DNA of 22,970 bases from Micrococcales bacterium UBA3913 (GTDB lineage Bacteria > Actinomycetota > Actinomycetes > Actinomycetales > Microbacteriaceae). A program made the translations under genes and the position numbers. Shown here piece by piece: positions 16,952-22,970 of this stretch (position 1 is the first letter of the stretch; the number at the start of each line of letters is the position of its first letter). The notes beneath the pieces are model-generated. The model searched no databases, was not told the DNA's origin, and saw only the letters and a list, made by a program, of their open reading frames with translations. The DNA lies in assembly GCA_002391425.1 (NCBI GenBank), contig DGEZ01000129.1:1-22970 (forward strand), written 5' to 3'.

Positions 16952-17011
16952 GGTGCCCCGCCGGGCACCCAGACGTGTGGGGCGGTTCTTCTAGGGAGGA
17001 ACCGCCCCACA
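16952..17011 (+). terminator. Double hairpin terminator after gnd (probably bidirectional)
   Basis: Two perfect stems in tandem. The first is GGTGCCC-CGCC-GGGCACC (16952-16969). The second has a 13-bp stem, TGTGGGGCGGTTC paired with GAACCGCCCCACA (16976-16988 with 16999-17011) and a 10-base loop. It lies between convergent genes, so it can serve gnd on one strand and the prepilin peptidase on the other. The T-tract is poor, as is common in high-GC actinobacteria. The rest of the gap to 17127 shows no gene. Confidence 0.85.
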
Positions 17012-17127
17012 ATCGTTTCAGCGGGTTCCGCCGTTTCACCCCGCCGCCGTTTCAGTCGGTGCCGCTCCTACTCAGCGTCGTCCGCCTCGTCGGTGTCGTA
17101 TGCCCACAGCACGCAGAGTTATTGTGC

Positions 17128-17682
17128 TCATACACCGGCCCCGGATGGCACCACGTATACGCTCCACCAAGCGGCCGCGAGCATGGGCGGGCCAAAGGGG
17201 ATCCGCGTGCTCCCCCGTGCCGTTCTCGTGAGAAGGAGCACGAGTCCAGCTATGCCCCCGAGCACGAATGCACCCATACCCCCCACAATGACGTGGGTCC
17301 ACCCCAGCCAGCCCAGCAAGAGGCCCAATGCTACGGCTAGTTTCACATCCCCAGCTCCCAGGCTTCCTGACCGAACGTGGGCGAATACCGCATACGTCCC
17401 GCCGAGAAACCCAGCAGCACAGACACTACGAGTCAGCCCCTGCAATGAGTGTTGCTGAAGAGACTCACCCAGGGCATAGACACCCGTCACCACTGCGCTC
17501 GACAGGACGAGTACATTCGGCAGACGCAGGTATTTCATATCGACATCGGCAAGAACCACAGAAACGGCCGCCCAATAAAGCAGCAGAGGAAGGGATGCCC
17601 AGGGGTGACGCCCCGCCACCACACTGAGTGTGACGGCACAGCAACACAGAGCGGCCAGGAGAAGATTCGACCTCGTCACCAT
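17128..17682 (-). CDS. Stand-alone type IV prepilin peptidase (A24 aspartic protease), no methylase domain
   Basis: About 184 aa from the ATG at 17682; a GTG at 17691 is equally possible because neither has a clear Shine-Dalgarno. It is a polytopic membrane protein with about five hydrophobic segments. Both catalytic aspartates are visible (numbering from the 17691 start): Asp51 in DMKYLRLPN and Asp115 in GAGDVKL. A further RIPFGPPM motif stands near 163. Enzymes of this family cut the leader peptides of type IV or Tad/Flp pilins. The N-terminal Cys-rich methyltransferase half of PilD is absent, as in TadV/CpaA. No pilin, secretion ATPase or tad gene is in the window, so the partner is elsewhere or lost. 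GC content is visibly lower than in neighbours. It lies 111 bases after prs on the same strand. Confidence 0.85.
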   Translation of the reverse strand: MVTRSNLLLAALCCCAVTLSVVAGRHPWASLPLLLYWAAVSVVLADVDMKYLRLPNVLVLSSAVVTGVYALGESLQQHSLQGLTRSVCAAGFLGGTYAVFAHVRSGSLGAGDVKLAVALGLLLGWLGWTHVIVGGMGAFVLGGIAGLVLLLTRTARGSTRIPFGPPMLAAAWWSVYVVPSGAGV

Positions 17683-17802
17683 CTGCACCACGGTAGTGGA
17701 GGTTACCGTCAGTAGTATCCCGGTCAGCCGTCGCCGGGGATGTCGCCAAGGCAGCCGCAGCCTGTGGAAAAGCGCGGCGTCATCGGCTCTCGAACAGCCC
17801 GA

Positions 17803-18777
17803 TCAGGACTGGCCGTCGAACATGGACGTCACAGAACCGTCCTCGAACACCTCGTGAATCGCCTGCGAGATCAGGGGGGCAATAGACAACACGGTCAGAC
17901 CAGGGAACTGCTTCTCCGGGCCGATCGGAAGCGTATTCGTCACGACGACCTGGTCGATATCAGCCGAGCTGAGCCGCTCCACCGCAGGCGCGGAGAACAC
18001 GGCGTGCGTGGCCGCCACGATGACGCGGGATGCCCCGTGCTCCTTCAACGCGTGGGCAGCGGCCTGAATCGTTCCGGCCGTGTCGATGAGGTCGTCGACG
18101 ATCAGGCAGGTGCGCCCATCCACATTGCCCACGATCTCGTGAGCGGTGGCCTTGTTCGGAACCAGCGGATCGCGGCGCTTGTGGATGATCGCCAGCGGCG
18201 CCCCGAGCTTGTCCGCCCAGCTATCGGCCACCTTCACCCGACCCATATCCGGGGACACGATCGTGAGGTCGTCGAACGTCTGGCTTGCGAAGTGGTCGAG
18301 CAGGGTGGGCTGCGCGAACAGGTGATCGACCGGACCATCGAAGAAGCCCTGAATCTGCGGGGAGTGCAAGTCGACGGACATGATCCGGTCCGCCCCGGCC
18401 GCCTTGAACATATCGGCCACCAGACGCGCCGAAATCGGCTCCCGGCCGCGGTGCTTCTTGTCCTGCCGAGCGTACGGGTAGCAGGGCACGACGGCAGTGA
18501 TCCGCTTCGCCGACGCCCGCTTGAGCGCATCCACCATGATGAGCTGCTCCATGAGCGACTCATTGACCGGGCGGTCGTGCGACTGGATCACGAAGGCATC
18601 ACTGCCCCGGATCGACTCGTCGAAACGCACGTAGATCTCCGAGTTCGCGAACGTCACGATATTGGTCGGCACGAGACCCGTGCCGAGGTTGTCTGCGATC
18701 TCCTGAGCGAGGCCCGGATGAGTTCGACCGCTGACGAGAACTAGCCTTTTTTTGCCACTTTGGGAAATCCCAGACAC
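17803..18777 (-). CDS. prs: Ribose-phosphate pyrophosphokinase (PRPP synthetase, class I)
   Basis: Makes 5-phosphoribosyl-1-pyrophosphate from ribose-5-phosphate and ATP for nucleotide, His, Trp and NAD synthesis. 324 aa. Key segments: ATP-binding ARQDKKHRGREPISA (103-117), LHSPQIQGFFDGPVDHL near 137-153, the catalytic loop SPDMGRVKVA (175-184), HKRRD (199-203) and the PRPP loop VDDLIDTAGT (227-236). The GTG start gives MSGISQSGKKRL, a usual actinobacterial beginning. The Shine-Dalgarno is weak. Codons 9-11 contain a run of seven A on the coding strand (18747-18753). In many relatives glmU precedes and rplY follows prs. Here pdxR precedes and a prepilin peptidase follows. Confidence 0.97.
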   Translation of the reverse strand: MSGISQSGKKRLVLVSGRTHPGLAQEIADNLGTGLVPTNIVTFANSEIYVRFDESIRGSDAFVIQSHDRPVNESLMEQLIMVDALKRASAKRITAVVPCYPYARQDKKHRGREPISARLVADMFKAAGADRIMSVDLHSPQIQGFFDGPVDHLFAQPTLLDHFASQTFDDLTIVSPDMGRVKVADSWADKLGAPLAIIHKRRDPLVPNKATAHEIVGNVDGRTCLIVDDLIDTAGTIQAAAHALKEHGASRVIVAATHAVFSAPAVERLSSADIDQVVVTNTLPIGPEKQFPGLTVLSIAPLISQAIHEVFEDGSVTSMFDGQS

Positions 18778-18815
18778 TTTGCCACTGCGCCTTACTGAAT
18801 TGGTTGAACGGGTTG

Positions 18816-18829
18816 CACCACTAGTGATG
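18816..18829. promoter_or_regulatory. 14-base near-palindrome upstream of prs
   Basis: CATCACTAGTGGTG on the prs strand is a two-fold symmetric sequence (one wobble pair) centred on CTAG, about 40 bases ahead of the prs GTG. It could be an operator. A TAGAAT -10-like hexamer (18913-18918) lies further upstream but has no good -35. The owner of the site is unknown. Confidence 0.25.
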
Positions 18830-18929
18830 TGTTAACAGAGGACCCGCAGGAGTTCGTCATTTCCCCACCCATCACGTCTGCTGCACACCGACAAGACATT
18901 CGCCTCGCATCCATTCTAGCCGCAGGAAT

Positions 18930-20411
18930 TCACCCGGTGGTTCCCGTCGCGTTACCGTTGCGGTGTTCAGCCGAGGCAACATCGCTGGATGCGCACTCCG
19001 AGAGCGCATCGGCGAGGGCGGCCAGCGCGGCGCGCAGCCGCGGCTCAGGCAGGTGGCCATAGCCGATGACGACGCCCTGCTGCGCATCCCGGGCAGCGAC
19101 AGCGCTCCAGTACGTGGACAGCGCCGCCGCGCGTATCCCGCGGCGTGCGCACGCGGCCAGCACATCCGCCTCGTCGTGCGTGGTGGCCACGACCGCGTGC
19201 AGGCCACCATCCATGGGGGCCACTGTGACCCCGGGGATGTCCGCGAGCGCCCGTTGCACGAGATCCCGTCTCTGCCGGTACACGCGCCGCATCTGCGCGG
19301 TGTGGCGGCGCAGCTCCCCCGAGGCCAGGTAGTTCGCCAGCGCGGTTTGGGTGACCTGGGACACCGGGTTGCCGAGGATGGCCCGGGTGCGACGCAGCGC
19401 CTCGCGCAGCCTGCGCGGTGCGATGATGAACCCGCTGGCGATATCCGGGGCGATCGTCTTCGAGAACGTCCCCAGGGTGACCACGTTGCCGGTGTCTGGG
19501 TCGTCGAGGGCGGCCAATGCGGGCAGGGGTTGGCCCACGTAGCGCAGCTCGGAGTCGTAGTCGTCTTCGACGATCACCACCTGGTGGCGCTGCGCCCAAT
19601 CCAGCAGGGCGCGACGGCGGTGCACCGGGAGGCTGCCGCCGAGCGGGTATTGGTGGCTGGGGGTGACGATGACCACATCGGGGATGCTCGCGGCGGGGCC
19701 CTCGGGAAGCTGATCGGTGCGCAGGCCGGACGCATCCACCGACAACTCGCGAATCCGCGCGCCCAGCAGGGACACCACCTTGCGCAGCGACGGATACCCG
19801 GGCGACTCCACCCCGACCTGAAGCTGTCGGGGGTCGCCCAGGCTCTGCAGCAGCAGGGTTAGTCCCTCGCGCGCGCCGGAGGTGACCAACAGTTCGTCGG
19901 GTGAGCGCACCACCGCGCGCATGCGCCTCAGGTGTTCGCTGATCTGTTCGCGCAGCGGGGCGAGCCCCTCGCTGGGGGCTGCCGCCAGGGGCCGTGCCGC
20001 GGCAAAGCGCCAGGCTGCGCGCCACGCGGGGGTGTTGACCAGTCCGGTGTCGGGCTGGTCGGGCAGCAGGTCGTATTGCACCAGCGGCGGGGTGTGCGCG
20101 GGGATGCTCGCACGGGCCGGACGTGCCGTGTGCGGGTGCAGGCTACCCAGCCTCGGGTTCACCATGGTGCCTGAGCCCTGCCGGGGGGCGAGGTAGCCTT
20201 CCGAGACGAGCTGGTCGTAGGCGGTCACGAGCGTGCCGCGGGAGACTCCGAGCTGTTCCGACCAGGCGCGCGTGCTCGGCAGCACGTCACCGGCGGCCAG
20301 GACATCTGCGTCGATCAGCCTACGGATCGCGTCCGCGAGCTGGACGCTGAGCGGGTGCTCCCCGTCGCGGTCGAGACTGAGCGGGATCTCAGAGAGGGTG
20401 CGGGCACGCAT
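18930..20411 (-). CDS. pdxR: MocR/GntR-type transcription regulator of PLP synthesis
   Basis: 493 aa. The N-terminal GntR winged helix-turn-helix is at about 10-84 (LADAIRRLIDADVLAAGDVL, PSTRAWSEQLGVSRGTLVTA, ending GYLAPRQGSGTMV). A linker (85-110) leads to a fold-type-I aminotransferase-like domain for PLP sensing: TPSHQYPLGGSLP (250-262), EDDYDSE (282-288) and the Schiff-base lysine Lys318 in GTFSKT. MocR proteins of this kind divergent from pdxST are PdxR, usually an activator of pdxST when PLP is low and a repressor of its own gene. It starts 86 bases from pdxS on the opposite strand. The minus-strand CATAAT at 20418-20423 ends 6 bases before the ATG, so a leaderless message is plausible. 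Specificity is inferred from context. Confidence 0.92.
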   Translation of the reverse strand: MRARTLSEIPLSLDRDGEHPLSVQLADAIRRLIDADVLAAGDVLPSTRAWSEQLGVSRGTLVTAYDQLVSEGYLAPRQGSGTMVNPRLGSLHPHTARPARASIPAHTPPLVQYDLLPDQPDTGLVNTPAWRAAWRFAAARPLAAAPSEGLAPLREQISEHLRRMRAVVRSPDELLVTSGAREGLTLLLQSLGDPRQLQVGVESPGYPSLRKVVSLLGARIRELSVDASGLRTDQLPEGPAASIPDVVIVTPSHQYPLGGSLPVHRRRALLDWAQRHQVVIVEDDYDSELRYVGQPLPALAALDDPDTGNVVTLGTFSKTIAPDIASGFIIAPRRLREALRRTRAILGNPVSQVTQTALANYLASGELRRHTAQMRRVYRQRRDLVQRALADIPGVTVAPMDGGLHAVVATTHDEADVLAACARRGIRAAALSTYWSAVAARDAQQGVVIGYGHLPEPRLRAALAALADALSECASSDVASAEHRNGNATGTTG

Positions 20412-20436
20412 GCGGCCATTATGCCTCGCGCATCCC

Positions 20437-20487
20437 CAAGTGGTCTACCAAAGTTATTGAAAACTGGTTCTTGTAGTGTGCCACTTT
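20437..20487. promoter_or_regulatory. PdxR-like operator region between pdxR and pdxS
   Basis: Two direct boxes on the plus strand, CAAGTGGTCTA (20437-20447) and AAACTGGTTCTT (20461-20472), repeat at 24 bases (about two helical turns). A third, inverted AAAGTGG lies at 20481-20487 (minus strand). They resemble the corynebacterial PdxR motif AAAGTGGW(T)CTA as I remember it. A TAGTGT at 20474-20479 could be the pdxS -10. Confidence 0.6.
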
Positions 20488-20497
20488 CCGGACCACA

Positions 20498-21409
20498 GTG
20501 GACACCATGTCAGAGAACATCTCCCCCGCAACCCACCTGGTCAAGACCGGTCTCGCCGATATGCTCAAAGGCGGCGTGATCATGGACGTGGTCACCCCCG
20601 AGCAGGCACGCATCGCCGAAGACGCCGGGGCCGTCGCCGTGATGGCCCTGGAGCGCGTACCCGCCGACATCCGCGCACAAGGCGGTGTCGCCCGGATGAG
20701 CGACCCAGACCTCATCGACCAGATCATCTCCGCCGTCTCCATCCCCGTGATGGCAAAGGCACGCATCGGCCACTTCGTGGAGGCGCAGGTCCTGCAGAGC
20801 CTCGGAGTCGACTTCATCGACGAGTCGGAGGTGCTCAGCCCGGCCGACTACGTGAACCACATCGACAAGTGGAAGTTCGACGTTCCCTTCGTGTGCGGAG
20901 CCACCAACCTCGGTGAGGCCCTCCGGCGCATCTCCGAGGGGGCGGCCATGATCCGCTCCAAGGGGGAGGCCGGCACCGGCGACGTTTCGGAGGCCACCAA
21001 GCACATCCGCACGATCCGCCGGGAGATCGCCCGGCTCCAGTCCCTGCGCGCGGCCGAGCCCGAGGAACTCTACGTCGCCGCGAAAGAGCTCGCCGCCCCC
21101 CTGCCGCTGGTGCAGTACGTGGCCGAGCACGGCAAGCTCCCGGTCGTGCTGTTCACCGCCGGCGGCGTGGCCACCCCCGCCGACGCCGCCCTCATGATGC
21201 AGCTGGGCTCCGACGGAGTGTTCGTCGGCTCCGGGATCTTCAAATCCGGGAACCCGGCGAAGAGGGCCGCCGCCATCGTGCGCGCCACCGCCCACTACGA
21301 CGACCCGGCAGAGATCGCAGACGCCTCCCGCGGGCTCGGCGAGGCGATGGTCGGCATCAACGTCACCGACCTTCCCGCCCCGCACCACCTCGCGGAGAGG
21401 GGATGGTAG
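20498..21409 (+). CDS. pdxS: Pyridoxal 5'-phosphate synthase lyase subunit
   Basis: Catalytic subunit of the R5P-dependent PLP synthase: ribose-5-phosphate (or ribulose-5-phosphate), glyceraldehyde-3-phosphate and ammonia from PdxT yield PLP. 303 aa from GTG; an ATG three codons later (20507) is an alternative, and neither has a strong Shine-Dalgarno. It has a TIM-barrel sequence with the essential residues Asp30 (GGVIMDVV), Lys87 (PVMAKARIGHFVEAQ) and Lys155 (IRSKGEAGTGD). These correspond to Asp24, Lys81 and Lys149 of the B. subtilis enzyme with a constant offset. The stop overlaps the pdxT ATG by 7 bases, so the two are translationally coupled. Confidence 0.98.
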   Translation: MDTMSENISPATHLVKTGLADMLKGGVIMDVVTPEQARIAEDAGAVAVMALERVPADIRAQGGVARMSDPDLIDQIISAVSIPVMAKARIGHFVEAQVLQSLGVDFIDESEVLSPADYVNHIDKWKFDVPFVCGATNLGEALRRISEGAAMIRSKGEAGTGDVSEATKHIRTIRREIARLQSLRAAEPEELYVAAKELAAPLPLVQYVAEHGKLPVVLFTAGGVATPADAALMMQLGSDGVFVGSGIFKSGNPAKRAAAIVRATAHYDDPAEIADASRGLGEAMVGINVTDLPAPHHLAERGW

Positions 21410-22020
21410 CGGTGGCTGCGCCCTCACCCACGCCCACCATCGGGGTACTCGCCCTGCAAGGCGGCGTGAGTGAGCACGTCGCCCTGCTCAGCGAGCTGGG
21501 TGCGCGCACCCGCCTGATCCGCTCCGTGAAAGACCTCACCGGCAGCGACGGGTTGCGGGTGGATGCGCTCGTCCTCCCCGGCGGGGAGTCCTCTGTCATC
21601 GACCGGCTCGCACGCCGCTTCGAGCTGGAACAGCCGCTGCGCGAGGCGATTCTCGCGGGGCTGCCCACCCTGGGTACCTGCGCCGGTCTCATCTACCTGG
21701 CCGCACGGATCGAGAACCCGGCCCCCGAGCAGCAGAGCCTGGGCGTGCTCGACGTGACCGTAGACCGCAACGCATTCGGCCCCCAGAAGAACTCCGCCGA
21801 AGCCGACCTGGAAACCCCCTGGGGCACCGTGCACGCGGCGTTTATCCGGGCCCCCCGGGTGACCGCCGTTGGCCCTGACGTGCAGGTGGCGGCCACCCTC
21901 GGCGAGCAGGTGATCGCCGTCACGCAGAAGCGAATCACCGGGATCGCGTTCCACCCCGAGATCACCGGGGACCCCACCATCCACGCCCGGCTCATCCGGC
22001 AGGCCGCTGCCCAGGAATGA
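21403..22020 (+). CDS. pdxT: Pyridoxal 5'-phosphate synthase glutaminase subunit
   Basis: Class I glutamine amidotransferase that channels ammonia to PdxS. 205 aa. The triad is visible: nucleophile Cys93 in GTCAGLIYLA, with His184 and Glu186 in AFHPEIT. GVLALQGGVSEH near 14-25 and LPGGESS (58-64) form the oxyanion and substrate region. The ATG inside the end of pdxS has GGAGAGGGG directly upstream. A GTG at 21412 would trim three residues. It is the second and last gene of the pdxST operon, ending at a strong hairpin. Confidence 0.97.
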   Translation: MVAVAAPSPTPTIGVLALQGGVSEHVALLSELGARTRLIRSVKDLTGSDGLRVDALVLPGGESSVIDRLARRFELEQPLREAILAGLPTLGTCAGLIYLAARIENPAPEQQSLGVLDVTVDRNAFGPQKNSAEADLETPWGTVHAAFIRAPRVTAVGPDVQVAATLGEQVIAVTQKRITGIAFHPEITGDPTIHARLIRQAAAQE

Positions 22021-22025
22021 CACGA

Positions 22026-22079
22026 GGGGCCGGGACGACGTCCCGGCCCCTGCACGTGCCCCGCGCCGGTGGCGCGGGC
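22026..22079 (+). terminator. Convergent terminator between pdxT and pspA
   Basis: A perfect 11-bp stem, GGGGCCGGGAC with GTCCCGGCCCC around a 3-base loop (22026-22050), starts 5 bases after the pdxT stop. A second hairpin with an 8-bp CCCGCGCC-type stem follows at about 22058-22079. Neither has a long T-run. The position between convergent genes supports use on both strands. Confidence 0.75.
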
Positions 22080-22101
22080 GGAGAGAATCGACGAGTTCGC
22101 G

Positions 22102-22815
22102 CTACTTCTTCGCCTTGAGGGCGGCGAGGCGCGCCTCCACCTCCGTCTGGGTGCCGATGTCCTCCAGGGACTCGAACTGTGCATCCAGGCTGGATGCGGC
22201 CAGCTCGTTCTGGCCAATCACGCGGGCCTCCTCGCGGCGGACCTTCTCCTCGAACCGGGAGATCTCGCTGGTCGGGTCCATCACGTTCACGCTCTTGAGC
22301 GCATCGTGCACCTGGGTCTGGGCCTGCGCCGTCTTCTGGCGGGCGACCAGCTCGTTGCGCTTCGCCTTGAGCTGCTCCAACTTCTGCTTCATCTGCTCAA
22401 GACCCGTCTTGAGCTTCTCGACAACCTCCTGCTGGCTGGCGATCGTCGGCTCAACCGCCTTCGCCTCCTGCTCCTCCTGGATCTGACGCTGCAGAGCCAC
22501 CTTGGCCAGGTTGTTGAACTTCTCCGCGCCAGAGGTGTCCCCCGAGGCGGCCAGCTCGTCCGCCTTCAGGCTCGCCGCCTGGGCCTTCTGGCCCCACTCC
22601 TGGGCGGCCTTGGTGTCCTCGGCCTGGTCCTGCTCCAGCAGCCGGAGATTGCCGATCGTCTGCGCGATCGCCGTCTCCGCCTCCGAGATGTTGTTCGAGA
22701 AGTCCCTGATCAGCTGGTCGAGAGCCAGCTTCGGATCCTCCGCCGAGTCGATCAAGGCATTGATGTTCGCCTTGATCAGCTGGCTGATACGACCGAGTAT
22801 CGACTGCTTTGCCAT
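22102..22815 (-). CDS. pspA: PspA/IM30 (ESCRT-III-like) membrane-stress protein
   Basis: 237 aa, almost entirely helical coiled coil. It has the family beginning MAKQSILGRISQLIKANINA, an amphipathic helix for membrane binding. EDPKLALDQLIRDF (26-39) and the long heptad region to about residue 180 follow, and the C-terminus carries a separate helix (ASSLDAQFESLEDIG). Members assemble into rods or rings on the inner membrane face and limit proton leak. A good Shine-Dalgarno (AAGGAAGAG) precedes the ATG. It lies 82 bases downstream of a TPM-like gene on the same strand, a pairing seen in other actinobacteria. Confidence 0.95.
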   Translation of the reverse strand: MAKQSILGRISQLIKANINALIDSAEDPKLALDQLIRDFSNNISEAETAIAQTIGNLRLLEQDQAEDTKAAQEWGQKAQAASLKADELAASGDTSGAEKFNNLAKVALQRQIQEEQEAKAVEPTIASQQEVVEKLKTGLEQMKQKLEQLKAKRNELVARQKTAQAQTQVHDALKSVNVMDPTSEISRFEEKVRREEARVIGQNELAASSLDAQFESLEDIGTQTEVEARLAALKAKK

Positions 22816-22897
22816 GTGCTCTTCCTTTCCCTCCGGGCTGCGCTCTCGCCCCCGAATCTCCTACACCGGTGCCGGGTTCCCGACGCCGGTACATCAC

Positions 22898-22970
22898 CTA
22901 AAACCGGCCACCACCGCCGCGGCCGCCACCAAAGCCACCGCCGTGGCCTCCGCCGCCGAAACCGCCCCCG
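22898..22970 (-). CDS. C-terminal tail of a Gly-rich protein, probably TPM-domain (5' part outside window)
   Basis: Only the last 23 residues plus stop are present: GGGFGGGGHGGGF, GGGRGGGGRF. This glycine/phenylalanine/histidine-rich end is typical of TPM (YgcG-like) membrane proteins that often precede pspA in actinobacteria. The folded domain is outside the window, so the identity rests on the tail and the neighbour. Confidence 0.6.
   Translation of the reverse strand, partial: GGGFGGGGHGGGFGGGRGGGGRF

Noticed and set aside
15501..17039. 512-codon minus-strand frame opposite gnd
   Set aside because: It is exactly antisense to an unmistakable 6-phosphogluconate dehydrogenase and includes the terminator sequence.
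17060..17127. Short minus-strand frame ending LWAYDTDEADDAE
   Set aside because: Only about 15 codons after a stop, no ribosome binding site, and located after the prepilin peptidase stop; not supported as a gene.
17763..17771. DnaA-box-like TTTTCCACA (minus strand)
   Set aside because: A single imperfect copy with no cluster, no AT-rich segment and no replication genes; expected by chance.

Overview
The window is high-GC, densely coded DNA from a Gram-positive actinobacterium (Actinomycetota), probably of the Micrococcales/Actinomycetales type. The evidence is the GC-rich third codon positions, many GTG starts, the order rplY-pth-mfd-mazG, a PdxR/pdxST pyridoxal-phosphate locus, a PspA gene next to a Gly-rich TPM-like protein, and -10 elements of the TANNNT kind. 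No tRNA, rRNA, CRISPR array, insertion sequence or phage gene was seen. No gene-free stretch exceeds about 210 bases.

Layout from left to right. (1) Positions 1-5566, minus strand: an information-processing operon rplY (bL25/Ctc) > pth (peptidyl-tRNA hydrolase) > mfd (transcription-repair coupling factor) > mazG (NTP pyrophosphohydrolase, cut by the left edge). The genes are nearly contiguous, with a GTGA stop/start overlap at pth/mfd and a candidate promoter about 150 bases ahead of rplY. (2) Positions 5770-10740, minus: a very large secreted, surface-anchored protein with a signal peptide, two lamin-tail-like domains, Ig-like modules, a complete metallophosphoesterase and a C-terminal membrane helix. 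It is divided into two ORFs by one in-frame TAG. (3) Positions 10915-14404, minus: two tandem paralogous fatty-acyl-CoA ligases, much more alike in their C-terminal thirds than elsewhere. (4) Positions 14465-15397, minus: an orphan beta-class DNA methyltransferase, divergent from (5) gnd (15507-16943, plus), which is followed by a double hairpin terminator. (6) Positions 17128-17682, minus: a stand-alone type IV prepilin peptidase of visibly lower GC. (7) prs (17803-18777, minus), PRPP synthetase. (8) pdxR (minus) divergent from pdxST (plus): PLP synthase and its MocR-type regulator, with recognisable PdxR-like boxes between them. (9) pspA and the 3' end of a TPM-like gene (minus), convergent with pdxT across a strong hairpin.

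Metabolically, gnd supplies ribulose-5-phosphate (and so ribose-5-phosphate), prs converts ribose-5-phosphate to PRPP, and PdxST uses ribose-5-phosphate or ribulose-5-phosphate plus glyceraldehyde-3-phosphate and glutamine to make PLP. Three pentose-phosphate-using functions therefore lie within about 6.5 kb. The arrangement is suggestive, but nothing in the sequence shows that they are co-regulated. prs and rplY, which lie close together in many actinobacteria, are here separated by about 12 kb of accessory-looking genes.

The items most worth a second look are the amber-split surface phosphoesterase, the mosaic fadD pair, a roughly threefold excess of the hexamer GGATGC/GCATCC through the window, the orphan methyltransferase, and the orphan low-GC prepilin peptidase.
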